A DNA stretch of 15,092 nt from Peptococcaceae bacterium (lineage in GTDB: Bacteria; Bacillota; DSM-521; Neomoorellales; Neomoorellaceae), in contig DOLC01000129.1 of the NCBI GenBank assembly GCA_003509545.1, positions 1 to 15,092 of the forward strand, in the 5' to 3' direction. The translations under genes were made by a program, and so were the position numbers. This document shows, piece after piece, positions 1-6,817 of this stretch. Position 1 is the first letter of the stretch. Every line of letters begins with the position of its first letter. The notes under the pieces were generated by a model. The model saw nothing but the letters and a program-made list of their open reading frames with translations. It did no database searches and was not told where the DNA came from.

Positions 1-2
1 GA

Positions 3-100
3 GGGCGGGGCCGAGGACAGGAAGTCCGAGGCCGGCCTCTGAAGAGGGGATGCTGAATAGGCCGGGAACCCCGCCCGAGCCCGAGGCTGAGCCCTAGGCT
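3..100 (+). other. Possible structured RNA or leader element upstream of the FlhB-tail gene
   Basis: This stretch has more ordered pairing than expected even for GC-rich DNA. Bases 3-10 (GGGCGGGG) and 69-76 (CCCCGCCC) are perfect 8-bp complements. Inside them, 15-18 pairs with 24-27 around a 5-base loop, flanked by opposed GA/GA and CC/GG, and 32-37 (CCGGCC) pairs with 60-65 (GGCCGG). A CCTC-TGAA-GAGG hairpin (36-47) is an alternative to the inner end of that helix. Together they form a plausible three-way junction, followed by two mini-hairpins at 78-88 and 90-100. I could not match it to a riboswitch, RNase P, 6S or intron family. The strand is assumed from the downstream plus-strand gene. 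It could instead be the GC-rich 3' end of a gene that begins outside the window. Confidence 0.3.
77..100. repeat. Tandem 12-bp repeat, each unit self-complementary
   Basis: Two adjacent 12-base units, gagcccgaggct (77-88) and gagccctaggct (89-100), differ at one base. Each contains AGCC and GGCT separated by 3 bases, so each could form a 4-bp hairpin. They directly follow the closing helix of the preceding structured element. Confidence 0.6.
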
Positions 101-145
101 GCCCCGCGAGGACCACTTAGCGAGCGAAAACAATGCCGGCCCGGA

Positions 146-181
146 TAGAAGTTATTTTCGGGGTAGAAGCTATTTTCGGGG
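146..181. repeat. Tandem 18-bp repeat upstream of the FlhB-tail gene
   Basis: Two head-to-tail 18-base units, tagaagttattttcgggg (146-163) and tagaagctattttcgggg (164-181), differ at one base. A third, degraded copy (228-242, agaaggctattttcg) runs into the ribosome binding site of the downstream gene at 258. The units are AT-richer than their surroundings. They could be operator or RNA-level elements; no function is known from the sequence alone. Confidence 0.7.
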
Positions 182-257
182 TAGCCGCTCATGAGGGCCG
201 GCGCCCTCTCCACGAACTATGAAAATGAGAAGGCTATTTTCGAAGGAGGATTTAGCG

Positions 258-533
258 ATGCGACAAGAAGACAAAGTAAAAAAAGCAGTGGCCCTGCAGT
301 ACGAAGAAAAAGAAGACGCGGCTCCCCGGGTATTAGCCGCCGGGAGGGGTCCGGTGGCAGAGCGGATTATCGAGACGGCCCGAGAAGCGGGGGTTCCCAT
401 CCACCAGGATCCGGATCTGGCGGAAATGCTTTCTAAATTGAGCATAGGAATGCAGATCCCACCGGAACTCTACCGGCTCGTTGCCGAAGTGCTGGTCTTT
501 ATTTATTCCCTGGACCGGGAGGCCGCAAAATGA
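258..533 (+). CDS. FlhB-tail-like protein (stand-alone type III export switch domain, YlqH type)
   Basis: Encodes 91 aa resembling the C-terminal cytoplasmic part of FlhB/YscU, the flagellar and type III export-apparatus switch protein. The recognisable core runs from AVALQYE (residues 10-16) through APRVLAAGRG (22-31), ERIIETAREAGVPI (35-48) and IPPELYRLVAEVLVFIY (67-83), which matches the family's consecutive helices. It has no membrane segments, and the self-cleaving NPTH motif that precedes this core in full FlhB is absent; the equivalent place reads DKVKK. The ATG at 258 is chosen because AAGGAGGA at 243-250 precedes it by 7 bases; an in-frame ATG at 219 lacks such a site. Small FlhB-related proteins of this kind occur in Firmicutes (B. 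subtilis YlqH), and their role is not established. No other flagellar gene is visible here. Confidence 0.85.
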   Translation: MRQEDKVKKAVALQYEEKEDAAPRVLAAGRGPVAERIIETAREAGVPIHQDPDLAEMLSKLSIGMQIPPELYRLVAEVLVFIYSLDREAAK

Positions 534-575
534 AATAAAACCGCCGGGCCCCTGCCCCTTTTAGCAGGGAAGGCC
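533..575 (-). terminator. Probable terminator for the minus-strand PLP-enzyme unit
   Basis: Read on the minus strand, CCCTGC and GCAGGG (564-569 and 550-555) form a 6-bp stem with an 8-base loop. GC pairs extend it with bulges, and TTTTATTT (540-533) follows after a few bases. It lies about 70 bases beyond the stop of the PLP-enzyme gene and abuts the stop of the convergent FlhB-tail gene. The gap between stem and T-run makes it imperfect. Read on the plus strand it lacks a T-run. Confidence 0.4.
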
Positions 576-642
576 GGGGAAGGAGCCTACTAAGTTTACA
601 TAACACATATTATCGGAAGTTGTTTGCCCGTTAAACCCTCCC

Positions 643-1938
643 TTACGCTTCCCGGCCGTCCTCTTCTTCTATTTCCCCGGCGGCAAGAAGTAGGGCCACC
701 CTGGTATAGGCCAGGGATATCCCACCCTGGAGGAAGACCCTATACGGCGGTCTTAAGGGGGCATCGGCGGTTAGTTCCAGGGAAGCCCCCTGGATGAACG
801 TACCGCCGGCCATGATGACCTCTCCCGCATACCCCGGCAGCGGTGCCGGCTCGGGTACCACCTGAGTCTCCACCGGGCTGCCGCGCTGAATCCCACGACA
901 GAAGGCCCGGAGGATTTCCGGCCGGCCCAGGGTGATGGTTTGTATAATATCGTACCTTTCTTCGCTCGGCTGGGGATCGACGTGATAGCCTAATTTTTGG
1001 AAAAATGCCGCTGCTAGAATGGCTCCCTTTAAGGCTTCCCTCACCATCAAGGGTGCCTGGAACAACCCCTGATAAAAAAGCCGCTTTCCGGTAAAGGCCC
1101 CCAATTCCCGTCCCAATCCCGGGGCCGTTAGATAGGCCGCAATTTCCTCGACCAGGTCTTCCCTACCTACGATGTATCCCCCACCGGGGGCCAGGGTGCC
1201 CCCGGGGTTTTTAATAAGGGATCCCGCCGACAAGTCCGCTCCTACCTCGCAGGGTTCCCGGTCCTCCACCATTTCCCCGTAGCAGTTGTCTACCAGGCAA
1301 AGGGTGTAGGGGCAAGCGCCCTTCACCGTTTCAATTATCTCCCCGATGGCCGCCAACCCCAGGGAAGATCGCTCCTGGTACCCCCGGGAGCGCTGGATGA
1401 GGCAAAGGCGGGGCTTAAGCCGCGCCACCTCCCGAGCGATGGCAGGCAGGTCGGGCCGTCCTTCCGACGCAGGGTCCACCTGGGCATAACGGATTCCCCG
1501 CTCGGACAGGCGGCTCCTTACCGGAGGACCCAGGCCGATGACCGTGGAAAGGGTATCGTATGGCCTGCCGTAAGCCGCGAGGATAGTGTCCCCCGGACGC
1601 AACAGGGCCTGTAGGCAGAGGCTTAAGGCATGGGTGCCGGATACGATCTGGGGTCTCACCAGGGCCGCCTCTCCGCCGAAGATCCGCGCATAGAGCTGTT
1701 CGAGGGCCTCCCGGCCTACATCACCGTATCCGTACCCGGAAGAATCTTGAAAATGAAACTCATTTATCCCTAAATCTTGAAAGGCCTTTAGGATCTTGTA
1801 GTGAACCCGGGCGTTTACGGCTTCCACCCGGTCAAAGTAGCCCTCCCTACGGCACTCTTCCTCAGCTTCGCTCAGTTTTTCTATGAGCCGGGAGGAAACG
1901 GAAAAATAGTGATGGCTAATATCGTTGGTAACTATCAA
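643..1938 (-). CDS. ynbB: PLP-dependent methionine gamma-lyase-family protein (aluminium-resistance/YnbB type)
   Basis: The 431-aa product is a fold-type I pyridoxal-phosphate enzyme of the family called methionine gamma-lyase-related or 'aluminium resistance protein' (PF06838; B. subtilis YnbB). Visible features are FHFQDSSGYGYGD near 61-73, a cofactor-phosphate loop SGTHAL (100-105), LVDNCYGEM (215-223) with the likely pyridine-nitrogen Asp217, and SLIKNPGG (240-247) with Lys243 as the probable Schiff-base lysine. The length fits the family. The start is TTG with CAGGAGGG 12-13 bases upstream; the spacing is long but no better in-frame start is present. It follows spoVK by 30 bp and is probably co-transcribed with it; in B. 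subtilis ynbB also lies near spoVK. The true substrate is unknown, and the aluminium link is historical and weak. Family assignment is secure, reaction is not. Confidence 0.9.
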   Translation of the reverse strand: MIVTNDISHHYFSVSSRLIEKLSEAEEECRREGYFDRVEAVNARVHYKILKAFQDLGINEFHFQDSSGYGYGDVGREALEQLYARIFGGEAALVRPQIVSGTHALSLCLQALLRPGDTILAAYGRPYDTLSTVIGLGPPVRSRLSERGIRYAQVDPASEGRPDLPAIAREVARLKPRLCLIQRSRGYQERSSLGLAAIGEIIETVKGACPYTLCLVDNCYGEMVEDREPCEVGADLSAGSLIKNPGGTLAPGGGYIVGREDLVEEIAAYLTAPGLGRELGAFTGKRLFYQGLFQAPLMVREALKGAILAAAFFQKLGYHVDPQPSEERYDIIQTITLGRPEILRAFCRGIQRGSPVETQVVPEPAPLPGYAGEVIMAGGTFIQGASLELTADAPLRPPYRVFLQGGISLAYTRVALLLAAGEIEEEDGREA

Positions 1939-1968
1939 GGATGTTTTGAACCCTCCTGAAGTTTATCT

Positions 1969-2985
1969 TTACGAGGGATCATTATAGCAGATCTGACAGG
2001 GTTCTTGTAGGTTGGCCCCTACGGGCCGCAGGTTGTTTCGGGGGTGCCTGGCGCCGGCTAAGCCCGCCACATCTTCCTTGGTTATAGCCATGAGATCCTC
2101 CCTGGTAAGGACGGCCCTCCCCATCAGTCTTACGGCCTGGCGGCGAATGGCTTTCTCGGCGAGGTTACGGGCCAACCGGGCATTACCGTTGTAGCGGTGT
2201 CCGAATACTGTTTCCCGGCGGAAGATCCGCTCTAATTCAGCCCTCGCCTCCGGAGACAAAAAATACTGGCGTTCCTTGAGCATCGACTCCGCAATCTTCA
2301 AGAGTTCGTCTACGGAATAGTCCGGAAATTCCACGTGAATGGCAAAGCGTGAGCGCAGCCCGGGATTGGTTTCCAGAAAATACTCCATTTCTTCTTTGTA
2401 CCCGGCCAGAATCAGGATAAGGTTATCCCGGTGATCCTCCATCCCCTTTACCAGTACGTCGATGGCCTCGCGACCGAAGTCCTTGTCCCCTCCCCTGGCC
2501 AACGAATAGGCCTCATCTATAAAAAGTATTCCGCCCAAGGCCTTCCGCAGCTGCTCCCTGGTCCTATGGGCCGTGTGCCCGATATACTCTCCCACCAGGT
2601 CGGCCCGCTCCACCTCCACCAGATGCCCCTGGGTGAGCAATCCCAACTCCTTGAAAAGACGGCCCAGTAGGCGGGCGACGGTGCTTTTTCCGGTGCCGGG
2701 ATTCCCTTTAAAGATCATGTGGAGGCTCATGGGCGAAGCCGCTAGCCCTTCCGCCTGGCGCCTCTTTTGTATCTCCACATAGGCCCTTATTTCCTTCACC
2801 AGTTCTTTGACCTGGGCCAGGCCGATGAGTTCATCCAGTTCCTTCAACAGGGCCTCGACTCTTCCCGGTCCGGCTTCCCTGGGGGCGCTCTGCCTCTCCT
2901 TACGGGGCGTAGGGGCGTTCTTTCTCCCCGTCGATTTTCCCGGGCCTGCACCCTTACCCGAACCGAAGCCGATTTTGATCTGCAA
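1969..2985 (-). CDS. spoVK: Stage V sporulation protein K (AAA+ ATPase, CbbX-like)
   Basis: A 338-aa AAA+ ATPase of the SpoVK/CbbX family, needed for spore maturation in B. subtilis. After a basic, Gly/Pro/Ser-rich N-terminus of about 40 residues comes the AAA+ core: Walker A GNPGTGKST (94-102), a pore-loop-like EYIGHT (133-138), Walker B ILFIDEA (153-159), sensor 1 around LILAGY (191-196), arginine-finger region GLRSRF (209-214) and sensor 2 GNARLARN (267-274). The C-terminus ends in a Cys-x-x-Cys (CQIC) that I do not recognise as a family hallmark. The start is TTG, with GGGGTGA about 6 bases upstream. By family analogy it is a hexameric remodeler in the mother cell. It is the first gene of a two-gene unit with the PLP enzyme and has its own candidate promoter at 3024-3052. 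Its presence implies a spore former. Confidence 0.93.
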   Translation of the reverse strand: MQIKIGFGSGKGAGPGKSTGRKNAPTPRKERQSAPREAGPGRVEALLKELDELIGLAQVKELVKEIRAYVEIQKRRQAEGLAASPMSLHMIFKGNPGTGKSTVARLLGRLFKELGLLTQGHLVEVERADLVGEYIGHTAHRTREQLRKALGGILFIDEAYSLARGGDKDFGREAIDVLVKGMEDHRDNLILILAGYKEEMEYFLETNPGLRSRFAIHVEFPDYSVDELLKIAESMLKERQYFLSPEARAELERIFRRETVFGHRYNGNARLARNLAEKAIRRQAVRLMGRAVLTREDLMAITKEDVAGLAGARHPRNNLRPVGANLQEPCQICYNDPS

Positions 2986-3023
2986 TCCCGTTCACCCCAC
3001 CCTTCGGCTGCCTTCCCTAAGAA

Positions 3024-3052
3024 ATTATATGCTCCCCGGCCGGCACCGCTAA
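3024..3052 (-). promoter_or_regulatory. Candidate promoter for spoVK
   Basis: On the minus strand a perfect TATAAT (3029-3024) lies 17 bases from TTAGCG (3052-3047; 3 of 6 matches to TTGACA), placing the likely start of transcription about 30 bases before the spoVK TTG. The same bases read CATATAAT (3031-3024), one change from the sigma-E -10 consensus CATACAAT, but no AT-rich sigma-E -35 is visible. It could be vegetative or sporulation-type. A second isolated TATAAT sits at 3085-3090 without a -35. Confidence 0.4.
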
Positions 3053-3149
3053 CGGGGTGTTGCCATTCCAATCCCCGGCAACGGATTATACCGGCTGGAA
3101 AGGGCCGAAGGCTCTGGAAAGAGGCCCCCAGGGGCCCCCTGCCCCCAGG

Positions 3150-3185
3150 AAAAAAAGGAGCCCCCTCGGGGTGCTGAGGCTCCTT
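3150..3185 (-). terminator. Intrinsic terminator after the DUF1540 gene
   Basis: On the minus strand AAGGAGCC and GGCTCCTT form a strong stem, with an inner CCCC/GGGG pairing, followed by a run of seven Ts (3156-3150). The stem begins inside the stop codon of the DUF1540 gene (3184-3186). It separates that gene from spoVK. Confidence 0.88.
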
Positions 3186-3576
3186 AAGGGGCGGCCTTAG
3201 GCCGGAAGGTGTAGCAATTGGTGTCCTGGCATTCGTCCGCGTTGGCCCCCACGACGTCGATCTCCGACGCCTTGCACCGGTTGCCTTCCACCCAGTATTG
3301 GCAACTGCTCACGGTGCAAGTTACAGACGGGTACACCTCGCTCCCCGGCAGTAGAGTGGCCGTTATCCATCCTCCCCAGTTCACATTGTCCAGGGAACCC
3401 AGGGTATTGGCCAGCCCCCGCCGCTGGTAAAAGGTCTTGCACTGGGTATGCTCGGCCGTTTGGGACATCTTGCCCTCTTCTTCATGGGTTATATCGATGT
3501 TATGGGCGTTGCACCGGTTGCCCTTTAACCAGTGGACGCAAGTATTCACGACGCATTTCACCTTCGGGCCGTTCAT
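3184..3576 (-). CDS. Two-copy DUF1540 cysteine-rich protein
   Basis: This 130-aa soluble protein consists of two copies of the DUF1540 module. The first has Cys8, Cys13, Cys22 and Cys46 around CVHWLKGNRC; the second has Cys87, Cys92, Cys101 and Cys116 or Cys121 around CQYWVEGNRC. In both the first Cys pairs are spaced C-x4-C-x8-C, and each copy closes with C(K/Y)TF. The cysteine pattern suggests metal binding or disulfides, but the family's function is unknown. The start is ATG with AAGGAGGT 6 bases upstream. There is no signal peptide. It is a single-gene unit between the hfq terminator (3640-3671) and its own terminator (3150-3185), followed by spoVK. A candidate forespore-type promoter precedes it. 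The family assignment is confident; a sporulation role is inference. Confidence 0.88.
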   Translation of the reverse strand: MNGPKVKCVVNTCVHWLKGNRCNAHNIDITHEEEGKMSQTAEHTQCKTFYQRRGLANTLGSLDNVNWGGWITATLLPGSEVYPSVTCTVSSCQYWVEGNRCKASEIDVVGANADECQDTNCYTFRPKAAP

Positions 3577-3607
3577 CTCGTACCTCCTTTTCGGGCGGCT
3601 TTAGCTC

Positions 3608-3637
3608 TAGTGTTGTACGCCTCACCCGCCTTTATAC
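3608..3637 (-). promoter_or_regulatory. Candidate sigma-F/sigma-G-type promoter for the DUF1540 gene
   Basis: On the minus strand GTATA (3637-3633) fits the forespore -35 pattern GYWTA. After a 15-base spacer TACAACACTA (3617-3608) fits 5 of the 7 fixed positions of the -10 pattern GGNRANANTW, but lacks the leading GG. It is placed about 30 bases before the gene. The missing GG keeps confidence low. Confidence 0.3.
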
Positions 3638-3639
3638 CC

Positions 3640-3671
3640 AAAAAGGGGCCTCGCTCTGCGAGGCCCCTTTT
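3640..3671 (-). terminator. Strong terminator at the end of the miaB-hfq operon
   Basis: AAAAGGGGCCTCG (3641-3653) and CGAGGCCCCTTTT (3659-3671) are perfect inverted repeats; an added C-G pair gives a 14-bp stem with a 3-base loop. Read on the minus strand it ends in five Ts, and it begins 11 bases after the hfq stop. Its A-tract/T-tract symmetry could let it work in both directions, but no plus-strand gene is nearby. Confidence 0.93.
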
Positions 3672-3681
3672 GCCGTTGGTT

Positions 3682-3945
3682 CTACTCGTTTTTATTTTCT
3701 ACTTTGTTCTCCGCCCTGCTTTCGGCGGCCAGGCTTACCGGCCGGTAAGGTACAACAGTGGAAATGGCATGTTTATACACCATTTGCTGCTTGCCCTCTG
3801 AGTCCAGCAGGACGGTGAAATTATCGAAACCCCGCACCACTCCTCTAAGCTGAAATCCGTTCACCAGGTAAATGGTGACGGGTATGTTTTCCTTGCGGAT
3901 CTGATTGAGGAAGATGTCCTGTAAGTTTCCCTGTCCCTTGCTCAT
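3682..3945 (-). CDS. hfq: RNA chaperone Hfq
   Basis: An 87-aa Sm-like protein that forms hexameric rings and binds small RNAs and mRNAs. The N-terminal [13 protein letters not shown] (7-19) carries the proximal-face Gln9. Sm1 spans about 20-48 ([25 protein letters not shown] is visible in parts), and Sm2 contains YKHAIS (57-62) with the conserved Lys58-His59. A charged Glu/Asn/Lys tail follows residue 72. Length is normal for Firmicutes. The start is ATG with GGAGGGGA upstream. It sits 43 bp after miaA, the conserved miaA-hfq order, and is the last gene of the operon before a strong terminator. A possible separate promoter lies in the end of miaA. In Gram-positive bacteria its regulatory role is generally milder than in enterics. 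Confidence 0.97.
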   Translation of the reverse strand: MSKGQGNLQDIFLNQIRKENIPVTIYLVNGFQLRGVVRGFDNFTVLLDSEGKQQMVYKHAISTVVPYRPVSLAAESRAENKVENKNE

Positions 3946-3980
3946 CTTGTCCCCTCCACGCTGGCATTATTTGCTTTTCT

Positions 3981-4009
3981 AGTATACCCTATTCTACACA
4001 AATATCCAA
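3981..4009 (-). promoter_or_regulatory. Candidate internal promoter for hfq
   Basis: On the minus strand TTGGAT (4009-4004, 3 of 6) is 17 bases from TATACT (3986-3981, 5 of 6), in an AT-rich patch spanning the end of miaA. Transcription would start about 30 bases upstream of the hfq ATG. Separate hfq promoters inside upstream genes are known in E. coli, which makes this plausible. Confidence 0.4.
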
Positions 4010-4969
4010 TTGTCCTGCCATCCACCGGCTTATGGCGTCAGAAATTTCCTCCCTGTTGTCGGGTCTTACTTCCCACCATACTATACGGGGGTCCCGCCTG
4101 AACCACGTCCATTGCCTCTTAGCGTACCGCCGGGTATTGCGCTTCAGCAGGGATACGGCTTCGGCAAAGGTAAGCTTTCCCTGGAGGTAAAGGGCTATCT
4201 CTTTGTAACCGAGTATCTGCAGGGCCGGCGTTTCAAGGTCATATCCCTTGCGTAGAAGTTCCCGCACCTCGTCGACCAGGCCAGCGGCGAGCATCCCATC
4301 CACCCGCCGGTTGATTCGCTCGTAGAGCAGCGCCCGGTCCATGGTCAAGCCGGCCAGGGCCAGCCGGTAGGGAGAGCCGGACCAACGACCCTTCCACGTG
4401 GCGGAAATAGGCTCGCCGGTCAAAAGGTAGACCTCCAGGGCCCGGATGATGCGGCGCCGGTCATGGGGATGTATGCGGCCGGCCGCTACGGGATCCACCT
4501 GCTCCAACCGGCGGTAGAGGTGCTCGTTACCGTAACGTTCGGCCTCCTCTTCTAACCGAGCCCGCAACCGGCTATCCCGCGCCCCGGGAGCAAAAAAATA
4601 AGGATCCACCACTGCCTGGAAGTACAGGCCCGTCCCGCCCACCAGCAGGGGTAGGCGTCCCCGTGCGTGTATGTCGGCAATGGCTTTCCTGGCCAGCCGC
4701 TGATATTCCGCTACGCTAAAAGCCCGGTCGGGTTCCACAACATCCAGGAGGTGATGGGGGATAAGCTTGCCCGAACTACTCACCCGCTGGTGGGGAAGGA
4801 GCTTGGCCGTTCCGATATCCAGCCCCCGGTACACCTGCGCCGAATCCGCCGAAACAACCTCTCCATCAAGCCGCGCAGCCACCTCCAGCGCAATTTCCGA
4901 TTTTCCCACCGCCGTGGGACCTACGATGGCCCCCAGGGGCGGCTTGGGTTCCGAGGGGCTTACTCCCAA
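3989..4969 (-). CDS. miaA: tRNA dimethylallyltransferase MiaA
   Basis: A 326-aa enzyme that transfers dimethylallyl from DMAPP to N6 of A37 in tRNAs reading UNN codons. Motifs seen: P-loop GPTAVGKS (17-24), DSAQVYRG (42-49), which carries the likely catalytic Asp, GGTGLY (111-116), the insertion domain from about 125 to 205, and the C-terminal RRYAKRQWTWFR (280-291), a family hallmark. Length is normal. The start is TTG three bases after the mutL stop, with a GGGAG site inside the end of mutL; the in-frame TGA just upstream rules out an earlier start. Its product is the substrate of MiaB, encoded at the head of the same operon, so both steps of ms2i6A37 formation are here. Confidence 0.97.
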   Translation of the reverse strand: MGVSPSEPKPPLGAIVGPTAVGKSEIALEVAARLDGEVVSADSAQVYRGLDIGTAKLLPHQRVSSSGKLIPHHLLDVVEPDRAFSVAEYQRLARKAIADIHARGRLPLLVGGTGLYFQAVVDPYFFAPGARDSRLRARLEEEAERYGNEHLYRRLEQVDPVAAGRIHPHDRRRIIRALEVYLLTGEPISATWKGRWSGSPYRLALAGLTMDRALLYERINRRVDGMLAAGLVDEVRELLRKGYDLETPALQILGYKEIALYLQGKLTFAEAVSLLKRNTRRYAKRQWTWFRRDPRIVWWEVRPDNREEISDAISRWMAGQLDICVE

Positions 4970-4972
4970 GGT

Positions 4973-6802
4973 TCACCGACTCCCTTCTCTTCCGGTTCCC
5001 CCGGGACGATGAAAGTACCGGGCCAGCTCCTCCCAGCTTATTTTTATTACCGCCGGCCGTCCGTGGGGACATGTATGGGGATGAGGGCTTGCCGCCAATT
5101 CCTGCAAAAGCCCGGCCCATTCTGAGGGACCAAGGGGGTCTCCGGCTTTAACGGCTCCGCGGCAGGCTATGGATTTTAGCAATCTCTCTTCCAGGGAACC
5201 CAGGTCTTCTGGTTTCGGTTCCTGTAAAAGTTCTTCCAACACTTCCCCTTCCTGGCCCACCGGAATCCCGGCCGGCGCCCCCCGCAGTAAGAAGGTGTTA
5301 TTGCCGAAGGGCTCTAGAATGAATCCCAAGGCCTTTAGGGTGTCCTGACAGGTAATGATCTCCAAGGACTGGGAGGGGCTCAGCCGCAGTAGCGCGGGGG
5401 GCTCCACCAACTGGGTGGGCCATTCCCTGGGGCGCCGGGCCTTCAAGCTCTCAAAACGGCAGCGCTCATGGGCCGCATGCTGGTCAATAATGTACAGGCC
5501 GTCTTCACCCTCAGCCAAGATGTATGTATTCAGCACCTGGCCCACGGCCCTTAACGGGGGCAGTCCTCCTTTCGCGGTATCCGGGGCGGCGGTTTCCTCC
5601 CTTTCTCCCCTCCAAGGGGACGGGGGATAAATTGCGGCGGCGAATCCTCCCGGCGGGTCTTCCGCCGGCACCACGGGACCCCCCTCCCCTCGTTCCCGCA
5701 AGAGAAGATCCCATTCCTGCTGCCGCGCTGGCGGGGAAGCCGTTGGGCCGTGGGAGGGGAATCCCCGGCGGCCCCTTAGGGGCCCCACGGGGCTACCCAC
5801 CCCGGCGGGATTTTTCAGCGCCGTCCTGACGGCCTGCGAAACCTGTGCCGCCAGGGCTTCTTCTTCCCTGATCTTAATTATGAGTTTAGAGGGATGGACG
5901 TTGACGTCCAGCCACGAAGCAGGCAAGTGAAGATGCAAGACAAAAACAGGACGCCTCTGCTGGGGAATTAAAGTGTGATATGCCGCTTCTATTTCCCGGG
6001 CGATAATCCTGCTTAGCACGTAGCGGCCGTTCACAATTAACACCTGCTGTTCCCTGCCGTACCGGTGAAGCCAGGGAGGTGAAACCAGGCCCTCCACGCC
6101 TGCCCCTTCATCTATGGTTTCCCTCACCGCCAGGAGGTTCTGCCCCATGTCCAGCCCCCAGAGGGCGGCTACGGTAGACCGGAGATCGTTGTTACCGGGG
6201 GTGGAAAAACTACGGCGACCTTCAACGAACAATTGGAAGGCGATTTCCGGGTGGGCCAGGGCCAGCCTCTCTACCACTCCTGCCACCCGCGAAGCTTCCG
6301 TATTAGGCTTCTTTAAATGGCGCCGGCGGGCGGGGGTATTAAAGAAAAGGTCGGCTACCGTAACCGTGGTCCCTTCGGGACAACCGGCCTCTTCCACGGC
6401 CAGCCGGCGCCCGCCTTCTATTCTTACACGCGTTCCTAAGGCGGCACCAGCCGGCCGGGTGAGGAGCTCCACCCGGGCCACGGCGGCAATGCTAGGGAGC
6501 GCCTCACCGCGGAAGCCCAGGGTTCGAACGTTGAACAGGTCCTCAATCCCCCGGATCTTGCTGGTGGCGTGGCGGGCAAAGGCCAGAACCGCATCGTCGG
6601 CGTCCATCCCTGTGCCGTCGTCTTGTACCCTTATATAGTCCCTGCCGCCGCCTCTGATTTCAATTTTAATGTGCCGCGCCCCGGCATCGATGGCGTTCTC
6701 CACCAATTCTTTGACTACCGAAGCAGGCCGTTCTACGATTTCACCGGCGGCTATCTGATCGGCCGTATGTGGGTCCAGGACGGCGATCTTGCCGGCTCCC
6801 AC
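4973..6802 (-). CDS. mutL: DNA mismatch repair protein MutL (endonuclease type)
   Basis: The 609-aa MutL couples mismatch recognition by MutS to strand nicking. The N-terminal GHKL ATPase is intact: ELVENAIDAGA (32-42), DDGTGM (61-66) and TLGFRGEAL (94-102). A Pro/Gly/Arg-rich linker spans roughly 330-420. The C-terminal domain carries the metal-binding endonuclease motif DQHAAHERCRFE (440-451), ACRGAVKAGD (546-555) and CPHGRP (578-583), all expected in organisms without MutH. QLVEPP (464-469) is a possible sliding-clamp motif. The start is GTG with AAAGGAGG 8 bases upstream, a site that overlaps the mutS stop; the two genes are 15 bp apart. This implies nick-directed repair without MutH and dam methylation. 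Confidence 0.97.
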   Translation of the reverse strand: MGAGKIAVLDPHTADQIAAGEIVERPASVVKELVENAIDAGARHIKIEIRGGGRDYIRVQDDGTGMDADDAVLAFARHATSKIRGIEDLFNVRTLGFRGEALPSIAAVARVELLTRPAGAALGTRVRIEGGRRLAVEEAGCPEGTTVTVADLFFNTPARRRHLKKPNTEASRVAGVVERLALAHPEIAFQLFVEGRRSFSTPGNNDLRSTVAALWGLDMGQNLLAVRETIDEGAGVEGLVSPPWLHRYGREQQVLIVNGRYVLSRIIAREIEAAYHTLIPQQRRPVFVLHLHLPASWLDVNVHPSKLIIKIREEEALAAQVSQAVRTALKNPAGVGSPVGPLRGRRGFPSHGPTASPPARQQEWDLLLRERGEGGPVVPAEDPPGGFAAAIYPPSPWRGEREETAAPDTAKGGLPPLRAVGQVLNTYILAEGEDGLYIIDQHAAHERCRFESLKARRPREWPTQLVEPPALLRLSPSQSLEIITCQDTLKALGFILEPFGNNTFLLRGAPAGIPVGQEGEVLEELLQEPKPEDLGSLEERLLKSIACRGAVKAGDPLGPSEWAGLLQELAASPHPHTCPHGRPAVIKISWEELARYFHRPGGTGREGSR

Positions 6803-6817
6803 AGCTGCTTCCTCCTT

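Noticed and set aside
10..40. Partial resemblance to the RNase P 'GAGGAAAGTCC' region
   Set aside because: The match needs an insertion, and none of the other RNase P conserved elements are present.
2..97. Proline-rich open frame that could be the end of an upstream gene
   Set aside because: Only about 31 codons are visible, with low-complexity Pro/Glu/Arg content and no motif, in a stretch with strong RNA-like pairing. It cannot be supported as a gene, though it cannot be excluded.
133..222. 29-codon plus-strand frame across the 18-bp repeats (EVIFGV/EAIFGV)
   Set aside because: There is no ribosome binding site, and the apparent peptide repeat is just the in-frame consequence of an 18-base DNA repeat.
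146..242. CRISPR-like repeat array
   Set aside because: The first two units are directly adjacent with no spacer, there are only two or three copies, and no cas gene is present.
3085..3090. Second TATAAT upstream of spoVK as a promoter
   Set aside because: No acceptable -35 at 16-18 bases, and it is farther from the gene than the better candidate at 3024-3052.
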